Shown here: positions 1 through 7,571 of the stretch, in pieces
How positions within the stretch are numbered: position 1 is the first letter of the stretch
How the letters are laid out: each line of letters begins with the position of its first letter
Assembly: GCA_004375895.1 (NCBI GenBank)
Contig: SOJW01000056.1
Location: 1 to 64,000, forward strand
Source: Candidatus Stahliibacteriota bacterium
Lineage (GTDB): Bacteria; Hydrothermota; Tepidihabitantia; B3-TA06
Direction of reading: 5' to 3'
Length of the DNA stretch: 64,000 nucleotides
Notes under the pieces: generated by a model
What the model was told of the DNA's origin: nothing
The model's input: the letters and a program-made list of their open reading frames with translations, nothing else
The model's database searches: none
Position numbers and translations under genes: made by a program

Positions 1-459
1 GATCGGCCCGCCGTCCAGGGAGGCATCAACAAAGTGCACCGTCGCACCTGAGTATTTCACCCCGTGTTCCCATGCCTGACGCTGAGCTTCCAGTCCTTTG
101 AACGATGGGAGGAGGGCAGGGTGGATGTTGAGTATCCGACCCGCAAAAGCATCGAGCATGGGTTTTTTTATTACCCGCATGAATCCGGCAAGGAGTACAT
201 AGTCAATGTTGTGCTCTCGCAACACCTGGATCCATTTGGCTTCAACCTCAGGGATAAGGAAGGTATGTTTGGGGCCCGGGTCAAGCCAGATCGCCTTAAC
301 CCCCAGGCTGCGTGCCTTATCAAGAACCGGCGCATCGGGGTTGTCCGATAGAACAATTGCTACCTCTGCAGGGAAATCTTCCGCCTGGGTCGCTTTGATA
401 ATGGCAACCGCGTTCGAGCCCCGGCCTGATGCAAGGATCGCAAGCTTGGCTTTTTTCAT
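1..459 (-). CDS. purN: Phosphoribosylglycinamide formyltransferase, 3' end cut by window
   Basis: Transfers the formyl group of 10-formyl-THF to GAR in de novo purine synthesis (cytoplasm). The 153 visible codons read MKKAKLAILASGRGSNAVAI at the N-terminus, the usual PurN phosphate-binding opening. They also contain NIHPALLPSFKG, with the catalytic Asn and His, and the folate-site stretch GATVHFVD, whose Asp is catalytic. The C-terminal quarter lies outside the window. The ATG at 459 lies 7 bases after a -10 box, so the mRNA is probably leaderless. No Shine-Dalgarno sequence is present. Confidence 0.95.
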   Translation of the reverse strand, partial: MKKAKLAILASGRGSNAVAIIKATQAEDFPAEVAIVLSDNPDAPVLDKARSLGVKAIWLDPGPKHTFLIPEVEAKWIQVLREHNIDYVLLAGFMRVIKKPMLDAFAGRILNIHPALLPSFKGLEAQRQAWEHGVKYSGATVHFVDASLDGGPI

Positions 460-466
460 CTAGCGT

Positions 467-494
467 AGAATACTCAGGATTCAGGTTGCGTCAA
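467..494 (-). promoter_or_regulatory. Promoter of purN
   Basis: TTGACG, 16 bp, TATTCT on the minus strand. The -10 box ends 7 bases before the purN ATG, placing the predicted transcription start at or beside the start codon. Confidence 0.7.
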
Positions 495-577
495 GTAAAC
501 GTGCCTGCGACAGGCATTTTAATTGTAAAATTCAAAGTGCAAAATGCAAATTGAAGCGGAGTAGTTGCGGCAAGCGT

Positions 578-1471
578 CTAAAAGGATTTCTGAGGAGGGC
601 AAGGGGGCTGAGGAGGGCAGGGTTCCGCCGAACCCCACTCGTCCTGGAACACGAACCACTGGTCAGGATAGCTGCGGATGGCGGCTACCAACTCCTCAGA
701 GATCGCTTGTGTGATGGAGACGGTTTTTTCCTTCAGTGATCCTTTGGGCTTCAGCTCAAGCACCGGATTTATGACACACCGGTAGCTCTTTCTGTTTTTC
801 TCCCAAACGAAGTATCCGATTTGGATGCAAGCGCCGGTCCGCAAAGCAAGTAGTGCAGGACCCACAGGAACGCGTCTTATGCCTTTACCAAAGGGCACAC
901 ACACACCAGTCCCTTCCAGGTCTCGGTCAGCTAGAAGCACGAGTATCTTGCGCAAGCGAAGTATCTTGAGCATTCGAGGGACATCAGAGTATCCGACCAC
1001 CCCCATCCCGAAGCGGCGGCGGATGCGGTTGAAGACCTGAGTGTGTCCGCTTGGTATATCCTCCACCACTGCATAGACAGGAAGATCGAAGGATGCAAGA
1101 TACGAACCGGCCAGTTCGTAGTTACCAAGATGGGCTGTAAGCAGCACTACTCCGCGCTTCATGAGAAGTGCCTGGTTGAGATTATGGCTCCAGCGGTCTT
1201 GAACCATGCCCTGAAGCTTGTTTTTGGAGAACCACAGGGAGCTCAGTTGGTCTGAGAGGGAGTATGTCCAGTTCTCGATGGTTCGTGTGATTCGATCTTG
1301 AGTTGCTTGAACCCCGATCAAGGAGAGGTTGCGTTGGAGCACCCTTCGTCTTTTCTTTTGAATATTGGCCAGCATCCGTCCGATGCTCTTGGTCAACACA
1401 GACAGGAGTTTTGCGGGCATAATGCGTTGCATCAATGCGATATATGGAATCAACCGTGCAGCGGCACTCAT
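578..1471 (-). CDS. LpxL/HtrB-family lysophospholipid or lipid A acyltransferase
   Basis: A 297-residue inner-membrane acyltransferase that probably adds a secondary acyl chain to lipid A or a related envelope lipid. The key motif is HLGNYE at residues 114-119, the H-x4-E catalytic pair of the family. It follows an Arg/Lys-rich stretch (38-47), and a DQW-x-FQ-like motif lies near the end. The last residues, PCPPQPPCPPQ, are an unusual Pro/Cys tail encoded by a GCCCTCCTC-type DNA repeat and are not a family feature. The start overlaps the end of the RNase H gene by 4 bases, so the two are translationally coupled. The exact acceptor lipid cannot be read from the sequence. Confidence 0.8.
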   Translation of the reverse strand: MSAAARLIPYIALMQRIMPAKLLSVLTKSIGRMLANIQKKRRRVLQRNLSLIGVQATQDRITRTIENWTYSLSDQLSSLWFSKNKLQGMVQDRWSHNLNQALLMKRGVVLLTAHLGNYELAGSYLASFDLPVYAVVEDIPSGHTQVFNRIRRRFGMGVVGYSDVPRMLKILRLRKILVLLADRDLEGTGVCVPFGKGIRRVPVGPALLALRTGACIQIGYFVWEKNRKSYRCVINPVLELKPKGSLKEKTVSITQAISEELVAAIRSYPDQWFVFQDEWGSAEPCPPQPPCPPQKSF

Positions 1472-1893
1472 CTGCGTCTTCGGGCTGCTCGTGCCAGCCG
1501 GTCGGCTTCGCTGTTCTGCTCGCGGGGGATATACTTTATCCTGAAATCCTTGAGGTCTTTGAGCAGCTCCCTGATCTTGGCAAAAAGCTCCTTGATGCGC
1601 GGGTTGCGTATCCGATACCGACCGGTGAGCTGACGATGCAGGAGTTCGCTGTCGGTATAGACCACGAGGCGTTTGATCCCGAGCTCAAGAGATTTGCGAA
1701 TCGCCAGGATAAGGCTTTTGTACTCTGCGACATTGTTGGTGGTCTTGCCCAAAAACTCCTGCCAGCTCCCCAAAACCTCGTTACCTTTCTTTATAATCAC
1801 CCCTGCCCCTGCCGGTCCAGGATTGCCTGATGAGGACCCATCAATCCAGGCCTGAGCCGTGGTTTTATCTTCGCCAGAAAGATGTTTCTGCAT
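1468..1893 (-). CDS. rnhA: Ribonuclease HI-like protein
   Basis: Cleaves the RNA strand of RNA-DNA hybrids. The 141-residue protein has all four acidic catalytic positions: D18 (in WIDGSSSGNPGPAGAG), E57 (NNVAEYKS), D81 (VYTDSELL) and D131 (NSEADRLA). This is the compact RNase HI type common in archaea and many bacteria, without an N-terminal hybrid-binding domain. It sits between the zinc-ribbon gene and the acyltransferase in one minus-strand operon and overlaps the latter by 4 bases. Confidence 0.88.
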   Translation of the reverse strand: MQKHLSGEDKTTAQAWIDGSSSGNPGPAGAGVIIKKGNEVLGSWQEFLGKTTNNVAEYKSLILAIRKSLELGIKRLVVYTDSELLHRQLTGRYRIRNPRIKELFAKIRELLKDLKDFRIKYIPREQNSEADRLARAARRRR

Positions 1894-1919
1894 CTTTGGT
1901 TGGCTTCCCCCTTGTTTGG

Positions 1920-2621
1920 TTACGGAAACAGGATGCGTCCGCAGTACTCGCAGAAGATTAGCGTGTTGGAATGAGCGGCCTCGATTGCCTGCTGGGTTGG
2001 GACAGGGTTAAGACAGGCGGAACAACGATTCGCATCCAGTATCCGCGCTACAGCCAATCCGTGCTTGCTTTTCTTGATCCTATCATAGAGTACAAGGATG
2101 TTCGCAGGCAACTCTTTGCGTAGCCGTTCGTACTTTTCGCGCACCTCCTTGAGCCTGGCCTCCAACTGCGATTGTGAAGCCTTCACCGCCTGAATCTCTT
2201 GTTTCTTCTTGCTCTCCTCGGTCTCTTTCTCAGTTCTTCGTTTGGCGAGCTGGACTTCCTCTTGCTCGATGCGTTCCATGAGCATGATTATCTGATCCTC
2301 CATCTCGTTCTTCTTGCGCTCTGCGGTTTCGATCTCCTTGAGAAACGCTTTGTATTCTTCGTTTGTTTTGGCGCTGAATAACTGCGAGTTGTATTTGGCG
2401 AGCGTCTCTTCCTGTGAGGTTAGATTGAGTTCTGCAAGCTTTAGTTCCGTACGGGAGTTTGTGAGTTTCTGCTTGGCTTCTTCAAGACGGTGGCTCAACA
2501 GGTTGATCTCCTGCTCAAGGGCGGCGATTTTTTCAGGGATCGCCTCTCGTTCGGCTGTCAGGGTGTGAAGTTCCGTGTCGGTGGCCTGAAGTTCTTTAAG
2601 TAGCTCCTTCAGGTCAGGCAC
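1920..2621 (-). CDS. Coiled-coil protein with C4 zinc ribbon (DUF164/CdsZ-like family)
   Basis: The first ~175 residues are a long, highly charged coiled coil. The C-terminus carries two CxxC pairs (RCSACLN and FCEYCGR, about 20 residues apart) that form a zinc ribbon. This matches the widespread DUF164 family, whose members are often linked to RNase H genes, as here; the role is not settled. The open frame continues upstream through tRNA-Val. I therefore chose the GTG at 2621, which has AGAGGAAT eight bases upstream and gives 233 residues. The gene is co-transcribed with the tRNA ahead of it and rnhA behind it. Confidence 0.8.
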   Translation of the reverse strand: MPDLKELLKELQATDTELHTLTAEREAIPEKIAALEQEINLLSHRLEEAKQKLTNSRTELKLAELNLTSQEETLAKYNSQLFSAKTNEEYKAFLKEIETAERKKNEMEDQIIMLMERIEQEEVQLAKRRTEKETEESKKKQEIQAVKASQSQLEARLKEVREKYERLRKELPANILVLYDRIKKSKHGLAVARILDANRCSACLNPVPTQQAIEAAHSNTLIFCEYCGRILFP

Positions 2622-2645
2622 AGGGCCATTCCTCTGAGGATAGGA

Positions 2646-2721
2646 TGGGCGATACTGGACTTGAACCAGTGACCTCTTGCATGTCAAGCAAGCACTCTAA
2701 CCAAAACTGAGCTAATCGCCC
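2646..2721 (-). tRNA. tRNA-Val (GAC)
   Basis: All four arms fold: acceptor GGGCGAT/ATCGCCC, anticodon stem CTTGC/GCAAG around loop TTGACAT, and T arm ACTGG-TTCAAGT-CCAGT. The anticodon is GAC and the discriminator base is A. CCA is not encoded. It is the first element of the operon that continues into the zinc-ribbon, rnhA and acyltransferase genes. Confidence 0.93.
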
Positions 2722-2736
2722 GAGATGCATACGCTA

Positions 2737-2764
2737 ACTATATTCACCTCAGACGATTTGTCAA
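2737..2764 (-). promoter_or_regulatory. Promoter of tRNA-Val and downstream operon
   Basis: TTGACA, 16 bp, TATAGT. The tRNA begins 15 bases after the -10 box. The -35 box overlaps the stop codon of the upstream methyltransferase gene. Confidence 0.75.
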
Positions 2765-3531
2765 GGTGGTGATCGGTAGATTCCGGTTATCAACCAGCTG
2801 AATTCCCTAAGTTGGGTTTTTAAAAAGAGCCTATCCAATGAACACATGAAGTGAAGCAATGGTCGCCATTGGATTTTAGGGAACCTTTTCCCAAGAACGG
2901 GTATAATGGGTGAGATGATAAAGCTTGGATAGTAAACGAGTTCCTTGAATCCCTCTCGATAAAGTGTTTTTCTGAACACAGAAGGTATAAACGGTTTTTC
3001 ATCCGGGGTGTGAATGTTAGAAGGGAAGAAAGTTCTGCGTATCCATGCTACGGGGTTAAGCAATCCGGGTTCAGCAGCGATATAAAGATATCCGCCTGGG
3101 ATGAGTACCCTTCGGATTTCCTTGAGCGCGGCTTGTATATCGAGGTGGTGCAGAATGGCGCTGCAGTAAACTACGTCAAAAACTTTGTCAGGAAAAGGAA
3201 GGTCTTCTGCATCGGCTATTATAAATCTTACGTCAGGATAAGATTCTCTGGCCAATCCAATCATTCTTTTGGATATATCGATTCCTATAATTTCCTGGGC
3301 GTACGATTTCAAAGTTTTGACTACACCTCCTCTTCCGCATCCTAATATTAAAACTCGTTTCCCTCGCACATAGCGTGATAGTGCCTTTTTCTGGAAACCC
3401 ACACGTTCACCGTATAGTTCAGACATAAGATTGCGGTCCCAAGCATAGTAATCCGTCTCTCCTCGTCCTTTGAGGCGATCGTATACTTCTTTTTCCCGAA
3501 GTTTCCTTGCTTGAGAGTTTCCCTTTCGCAT
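2761..3531 (-). CDS. Class I SAM-dependent methyltransferase (Methyltransf_11 type)
   Basis: A 256-residue protein with the SAM-binding fold: motif I LILGCGRGG (about 61-69), an acidic residue after strand 2 (IIGIDIS), then DAEDLPFPDKVFD, HHLD and a strand ending in PGGYLYIAAEPG. The C-terminal ~90 residues are variable and presumably bind the substrate, which cannot be identified. It stands alone with its own promoter and an AGGAGG ribosome site. Confidence 0.85.
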   Translation of the reverse strand: MRKGNSQARKLREKEVYDRLKGRGETDYYAWDRNLMSELYGERVGFQKKALSRYVRGKRVLILGCGRGGVVKTLKSYAQEIIGIDISKRMIGLARESYPDVRFIIADAEDLPFPDKVFDVVYCSAILHHLDIQAALKEIRRVLIPGGYLYIAAEPGLLNPVAWIRRTFFPSNIHTPDEKPFIPSVFRKTLYREGFKELVYYPSFIISPIIPVLGKRFPKIQWRPLLHFMCSLDRLFLKTQLREFSWLITGIYRSPP

Positions 3532-3548
3532 TCTCGTCTCCTCCTATA

Positions 3549-3576
3549 AATATACTGCTTATAGGAAATTTGTCAA
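3549..3576 (-). promoter_or_regulatory. Promoter of the methyltransferase gene
   Basis: TTGACA, 16 bp, TATATT. The leader of roughly 10-17 bases contains TAGGAGGAG, so this gene uses a normal Shine-Dalgarno start. Confidence 0.7.
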
Positions 3577-3711
3577 GAGTTAGCTTCAGTAGTCAATCAC
3601 CTTTATTTTTACCAGTTTACCAGATATTCCACTCTAGCTGAAGGATGTTAAGCCGCGGAAATTTAAGTCAAAACAAATTCCTAGGGAAATCTTTAAGGAA
3701 GCGTGAGGCTC

Positions 3712-3742
3712 AAATAGATAAAGGCCAGCCTTGCGGCTGGCC
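3712..3742 (-). terminator. Rho-independent terminator of the Rrf2-cutA-sufT operon
   Basis: Read on the minus strand, GGCCAGCC-GCAA-GGCTGGCC is an 8-bp perfect stem followed by TTTATCTATTT. It lies about 20 bases after the SufT-like stop codon. Confidence 0.75.
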
Positions 3743-3764
3743 TCTTGACCTTTCCCCGAATGTG

Positions 3765-4067
3765 TTACTCACTCCAGCCCAGCTTGCGTTTTGCATCCTC
3801 ACTCATCATCTTCGGGTTCCAGGGTGGGTCCCAGGTAAGTTCGAGCTTGACGTCCTTGATCCCTTCCACTGCTCGCACCGCCTTCTCGGCCTGCTGGGTA
3901 AGCATGTTTGCCAGGGGGCAGCCTGGAACCGTAAGGGTCATACAGACGTGGGCTACATCATTCTCTACCTTGACGTCGTATATAAGCCCCAGATCCACGA
4001 TGTTGATTCCGATCTCAGGATCAATTACCCTCTTTAAGGCTTCGCGCACCTGGGCTTTAGTTACCAT
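3765..4067 (-). CDS. MIP18/SufT-like iron-sulfur assembly protein (DUF59)
   Basis: A 100-residue single-domain DUF59 protein with the signature DPEIGINIVDLGLIY (16-30) and the conserved Cys50 in TVPGCPLAN. Relatives help insert or mature Fe-S clusters (SufT, MIP18, PaaD). It is the last gene of an operon headed by an Rrf2-type regulator with a possible Fe-S ligand set, which supports an Fe-S role. One base separates it from cutA. Confidence 0.82.
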   Translation of the reverse strand: MVTKAQVREALKRVIDPEIGINIVDLGLIYDVKVENDVAHVCMTLTVPGCPLANMLTQQAEKAVRAVEGIKDVKLELTWDPPWNPKMMSEDAKRKLGWSE

Positions 4068-4388
4068 TTATTCCTCCTTTGCAAGGCTCTGGCTGATCCA
4101 GGCAAGGTAACTTTTTGATCCAGAGCAGATAGGTGTAGCTACAATCATGGGTACCTCGTAGGGATGCAGCTCTAAAATCCGTCTCTCCAGCGCCGGGTAG
4201 GTTTCCTCGTCGGTCTTTAAGATTACCAGCACCTCGTCTTCGGCCTCCACACTTCCTTTCCAGTGGTATATCGAGTGGGCAGGCAATATGTTGACGCATG
4301 CGGCGAGCTTTTCGTTCACGAGGATACGGGATACCCGCTCTGCATCCGTACGGTTTGAAAAGCTGGTATGGACAGCGAGGAACGTCAT
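4068..4388 (-). CDS. cutA: Divalent-cation tolerance protein CutA
   Basis: A 106-residue CutA1 protein of the small trimeric ferredoxin-like fold family. The conserved stretches are LAACVNILP, SIYHWKGSVEAEDEVLVILKT and HPYEVPMIVATPI. The family was named for copper tolerance, but its biochemical role is uncertain. The start overlaps the Rrf2 gene by 4 bases (ATGA type), so the two are coupled. Confidence 0.92.
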   Translation of the reverse strand: MTFLAVHTSFSNRTDAERVSRILVNEKLAACVNILPAHSIYHWKGSVEAEDEVLVILKTDEETYPALERRILELHPYEVPMIVATPICSGSKSYLAWISQSLAKEE

Positions 4389-4786
4389 TCCTTAAAGCTG
4401 ACAAGGGTGGTATTGTTGAAGAAGTCATCCAGGAGTTTCTGGAGCTTGTTCCAGTAGTTAGTAGCTTTGCACTCCTTCTGGCGTTCGCAGCGGCCCCTGC
4501 GTTTGGTGCATGGCGCGGCATAAATCCCATCGGCTTGAACCGCCCGGATGACGTCACCTATCGTGACCTTTTCCGGAGGCCTGGCCAGAAAATAGCCACC
4601 GTGCATGCCTCGTACGCTTTTCACGAGCCCGGCTTTGCGCAGCTTAAGGAACAGCTGCTCGAGATACTTGATAGATAGCCCCTCTGACTCAGAGATTGAC
4701 TTGATAGAAAGAGGACGATCGGTCTGCTGCGCCAAAAGAAGCGTGGCTCGAACAGCATAGCGAACTGTAGTGTTAAGTCTGTTCAC
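4385..4786 (-). CDS. Rrf2-family transcriptional regulator, possible Fe-S sensor
   Basis: A 133-residue winged-helix regulator. The wing and dimer helix match the Rrf2/IscR pattern (LSIKSISESEGLSIKYLEQLF, then RGMHGGYFLARPPEKVTIGDVIRAV with the residues between). Three cysteines follow in a C-x6-C-x5-C spacing (CTKRRGRC then EC), close to the C-x5-C-x5-C cluster site of IscR. I chose the GTG at 4786 because NRLNTTVRYAVRA is the usual N-terminus and a perfect TATAAT ends 7 bases upstream. An in-frame ATG 20 codons earlier lies upstream of the promoter. It probably controls its own operon with cutA and the SufT-like gene. Confidence 0.85.
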   Translation of the reverse strand: MNRLNTTVRYAVRATLLLAQQTDRPLSIKSISESEGLSIKYLEQLFLKLRKAGLVKSVRGMHGGYFLARPPEKVTIGDVIRAVQADGIYAAPCTKRRGRCERQKECKATNYWNKLQKLLDDFFNNTTLVSFKE

Positions 4787-4793
4787 AATTCTT

Positions 4794-4821
4794 ATTATAA
4801 CGCTATGGATTAAATTGTCAA
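4794..4821 (-). promoter_or_regulatory. Promoter of the Rrf2 operon
   Basis: TTGACA, 16 bp, TATAAT: both boxes are perfect. The -10 ends 7 bases before GTG 4786, so the mRNA should be leaderless. It is divergent from the rfbD promoter 18 bp away. Confidence 0.85.
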
Positions 4822-4839
4822 CCCCTCTTGTAGGGATTC

Positions 4840-4868
4840 TTGACACAAGCCCTTTTGGGGACTAGACT
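4840..4868 (+). promoter_or_regulatory. Promoter of rfbD
   Basis: TTGACA, 17 bp, TAGACT. Only TCGGT separates the -10 box from the rfbD ATG, so transcription should begin at the start codon. Confidence 0.75.
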
Positions 4869-4873
4869 TCGGT

Positions 4874-5716
4874 ATGGGTTCCATTCTCGTTACCGGTGCC
4901 AGAGGAAGGTTGGGTTCGGCTCTTTATGATTTCCTTGTTTCCAGGGGTGAGGAGGTTAGGGCGATATCCAGAAATGAGCTTGATCTTTCCGAGAAGGCAG
5001 GGGTGAGTAAATGCCTTGCCGCACTTCCTCCTGATCTTATATTCCACACCGCAGCTATGACTGACGTGGACGAGTGTGAACGAGACCCGACGCGTGCTCG
5101 GCGCGATAACGTAGAGGCTACACGTAATCTGGCCGAGGTAGCAGCTGCGCTCAACGCCCGGTTTATCCATTTCAGCACGGACTACGTCTTTGACGGTCAC
5201 AAATCTTCGCCTTACACCGAGACTGACACCCCAACTCCCTTGAGCGTCTATGGCAAGACTAAGCTTGAGGCTGAACGTGCGGTGAGCTTGTTGGTCCGCG
5301 ATCATGTGATCATAAGGATGGCCTGGTTGTTCGGGGTAGAAAGAGATTTCTGCTCCTTCGTTAAGGGAGAGATCGCTCAAGGGCGTTCCCCTAAGCTTGC
5401 TACAGACCATCAAGGTTCGCCCGGCTATATACCGGATTTGCTTCCGGCAATTTATGAGATCGCCCAATCCAGTGCTTGCGGCATCTTTCACCTTACCAAC
5501 AGAGGTAGCTGTAATCGTTTCGAGATGGGGCAGGAGATTATCCGAATCCTTGGAAGCCGGGTTAAACCAATACCTTCCACAGGTGCTGAGATCGGCTTCA
5601 TTGCCACAAGGCCCAGGCAGTCGGTCCTTTCGTGCGCTAAATTCGAGCAGGCCTTTGGACGTACCCCAAGGCCATGGCAGGAGGCGCTGCGTGCTTACCT
5701 TAAGAACACCGGCTAA
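4874..5716 (+). CDS. rfbD: dTDP-4-dehydrorhamnose reductase
   Basis: A 280-residue short-chain dehydrogenase that reduces dTDP-4-keto-L-rhamnose to dTDP-L-rhamnose for cell-surface polysaccharide. It has the dinucleotide motif GARGRLG at 8-14, HTAAMTDVD (57-65), STDYVFDG (100-107) and the catalytic Y125-x3-K129. The C-terminal half has the RmlD features DHQGSPGYIPDL and HLTNRGSCNRFE. No rfbA, rfbB or rfbC lies nearby, so another sugar-nucleotide reductase of the family is possible. The ATG at 4874 is set by the promoter. Confidence 0.85.
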   Translation: MGSILVTGARGRLGSALYDFLVSRGEEVRAISRNELDLSEKAGVSKCLAALPPDLIFHTAAMTDVDECERDPTRARRDNVEATRNLAEVAAALNARFIHFSTDYVFDGHKSSPYTETDTPTPLSVYGKTKLEAERAVSLLVRDHVIIRMAWLFGVERDFCSFVKGEIAQGRSPKLATDHQGSPGYIPDLLPAIYEIAQSSACGIFHLTNRGSCNRFEMGQEIIRILGSRVKPIPSTGAEIGFIATRPRQSVLSCAKFEQAFGRTPRPWQEALRAYLKNTG

Positions 5717-6536
5717 GGTAAATATCGGTCTGTGGGTGGAGCGCCGGCGCCCGGACGGCTATCACGAGTTACGTTCGCTGTTCTTTCCGGTAAGCCTTTT
5801 CGACCGGTTGAGCTTTGAGGCTCGTGAGCAGGGCATAGAGCTTTCGTGTGAGATGCCGCACGTTCCATCCGATTCCAAAAATCTTGTTTGGCGTGCAGCC
5901 GATCTTTACTTTACGTATACGGGTGTTCGTTCCGGGGTGAGGATCGAGTTGGAGAAAGAAATACCAGTAGGTCATGGGCTGGGTGGAGGTTCCTCGGATG
6001 CGGCGGCAACGCTCCTTGGATTGGACAGGCTTTTTAATACACGTCTTTCTCGTGATGAACTTCACTCGCTTGCGATAGAGTTGGGGATGGATTGCCCCTT
6101 CTTTCTTGATCCACGTCCCTGCCTGGTGATCGGGCGCGGCGAGAGGATGGAACCCCTGAATGTTCCTTCGTTTGATCTTGTGATTTACTCGCCTGGGTTC
6201 GGCATCTCAACCCGGTGGGCTTACAAGCAGCTTAAGCGGTTGACAAACGGCAAAAACCCATGTAAACTTCTCGCTAAAGCGCTTCGCGAGCGCCGCTACC
6301 ACGAGGCGTCGCGGTGGCTTTATAACTCTTTTGAAGAGGTGGTTTACAAGCGGTGCCCGGAACTTGAAAGAATGGTGGGGTGGTTTGTCTCCAATGGTGC
6401 GTGGTTTGTAGGACTTTCGGGATCAGGGTCTGCTTTGTTTGCCGCGGTTGGGCCGGATGTGGAGTTTGAACTTCCTGCGGGAGTACGTGGATGTTTGCTT
6501 CGTGTAAGAACGCTTGAGCATTGGGGCGTCGTCTAA
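5691..6536 (+). CDS. ispE: 4-diphosphocytidyl-2-C-methyl-D-erythritol kinase
   Basis: A GHMP kinase of the MEP isoprenoid pathway. The GTG at 5691 has a perfect AGGAGG six bases upstream and yields 281 residues starting VLTLRTPAKVNIGLWV, the standard IspE N-terminus. The longer open frame upstream is not family-like. The ATP loop IPVGHGLGGGSSDAAA lies at 91-106 and the third GHMP motif is GLSGSGSALFA. The gene starts 26 bases inside rfbD. Its TAA stop (6534-6536) lies inside tRNA-Gln. Confidence 0.93.
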   Translation: MLTLRTPAKVNIGLWVERRRPDGYHELRSLFFPVSLFDRLSFEAREQGIELSCEMPHVPSDSKNLVWRAADLYFTYTGVRSGVRIELEKEIPVGHGLGGGSSDAAATLLGLDRLFNTRLSRDELHSLAIELGMDCPFFLDPRPCLVIGRGERMEPLNVPSFDLVIYSPGFGISTRWAYKQLKRLTNGKNPCKLLAKALRERRYHEASRWLYNSFEEVVYKRCPELERMVGWFVSNGAWFVGLSGSGSALFAAVGPDVEFELPAGVRGCLLRVRTLEHWGVV

Positions 6537-6592
6537 TGGCAGGACGGAGGATTTTGGTTCCTCCAATCGGGGTTCGACTCCCTGCGCCCCAG
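6522..6592 (+). tRNA. tRNA-Gln (TTG)
   Basis: Acceptor TGGGGCG/CGCCCCA, anticodon stem GAGGA/TCCTC with loop TTTTGGT (anticodon TTG), T arm CGGGG-TTCGACT-CCCTG, discriminator G, no encoded CCA. The first 15 bases of the tRNA are also the last codons and stop of ispE on the same strand. Confidence 0.93.
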
Positions 6593-6608
6593 TAGACAAA
6601 GGAGGCTT

Positions 6609-7550
6609 GTGGAACGAGATACTATGGAGGTATTCTGTGGGAACTCGGTTCCTGGATTGGCTAAGGCCATTTGTGAGAAGCTTGGAGTTCCCTTTGGTAA
6701 AATAACCGTGGATCGGTTCTCGGACGGCGAGATAAGGATCAAGATAGAGGAAAACGTTCGTGGGGTGGACGTTTTCTTCATCCAATCCACCCACCCGCCT
6801 GCAGAGAACCTAATGGAGCTCTTGTTGATGCTTGACGCGGCAAAGAGGGCATCGGCTGCTAGGATAACAGCGGTGATCCCATACTACGGCTATGCCCGTC
6901 AGGATAAGAAGGACGAGCCCCGGGTGCCCATAAGCGCCAAGCTTGTGGCCGACCTCTTGACCCAGGCCGGTGCGAACAGGGTGCTGGCTCTTGATCTTCA
7001 CGCCGAGCAGATACAGGGGTTCTTCTCCATACCGGTTGATCATCTCTATGCCTCGCCGGTTTTCGCAGAGTTTTACGCCAAACGCGATCTATCTGATTAT
7101 GTAGTGGTTTCACCGGATGCAGGTGGCGCAAGACGTGCCCGAGGTTATGCAAAGCGTATGGGCGGTTTGCCTATGGCGATCGTGGACAAGCGTCGTGAGA
7201 AAAAGGACAGGCCTGAAGCCCTTAACCTGGTGGGAGATGTAGAGGACAAGACCTGTTTACTTCTGGATGATGTGGTGACTACCGGTACTACCCTTATCGA
7301 GGCTACGGAGCTTCTCTTGAAACACGGAGCACGTGGGGTTCGAGCTGCTATCAGTCACGGGGTATTTGCAGGAGAAGCAATAGCAAAACTTACTGCCTCT
7401 CCAATGGAGGAGATAGTTGTTACCGATTCGCTTCCGGTGCACGATCGACTCACAAACGAAAAATTCCGCGTACTTTCAATTGCGGGATTACTTTCTGAAG
7501 CGATGCGCCGCATACATGACGGTGAATCGGTGAGTTCGTTGTTTATTTAA
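6609..7550 (+). CDS. prs: Ribose-phosphate pyrophosphokinase
   Basis: Makes PRPP from ribose-5-phosphate and ATP for nucleotide, His and Trp synthesis. It has FSDGEIRIKIEENVRG, the divalent-metal/pyrophosphate stretch VVSPDAGGARRA, and the PRPP loop LLDDVVTTGTT. It ends in the family-typical SVSSLF. GTG 6609 follows AAAGGAGG with a tight 3-base gap. ATG 6624 (MEVFCGNSV) matches the usual N-terminus better but lacks a ribosome site, so the start is open by five codons. It directly follows tRNA-Gln. Confidence 0.95.
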   Translation: MERDTMEVFCGNSVPGLAKAICEKLGVPFGKITVDRFSDGEIRIKIEENVRGVDVFFIQSTHPPAENLMELLLMLDAAKRASAARITAVIPYYGYARQDKKDEPRVPISAKLVADLLTQAGANRVLALDLHAEQIQGFFSIPVDHLYASPVFAEFYAKRDLSDYVVVSPDAGGARRARGYAKRMGGLPMAIVDKRREKKDRPEALNLVGDVEDKTCLLLDDVVTTGTTLIEATELLLKHGARGVRAAISHGVFAGEAIAKLTASPMEEIVVTDSLPVHDRLTNEKFRVLSIAGLLSEAMRRIHDGESVSSLFI

Positions 7551-7571
7551 GGTTGCAACTGAAGGAGAACG

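Noticed and set aside
64-351. A 95-codon plus-strand open frame at the window edge.
   Set aside because: It is the shadow of purN, whose minus-strand translation has clear family motifs.
5397-5690. A 98-residue N-terminal extension of ispE.
   Set aside because: It overlaps rfbD in another frame and has no family similarity; GTG 5691 has a perfect ribosome site and gives the normal N-terminus.
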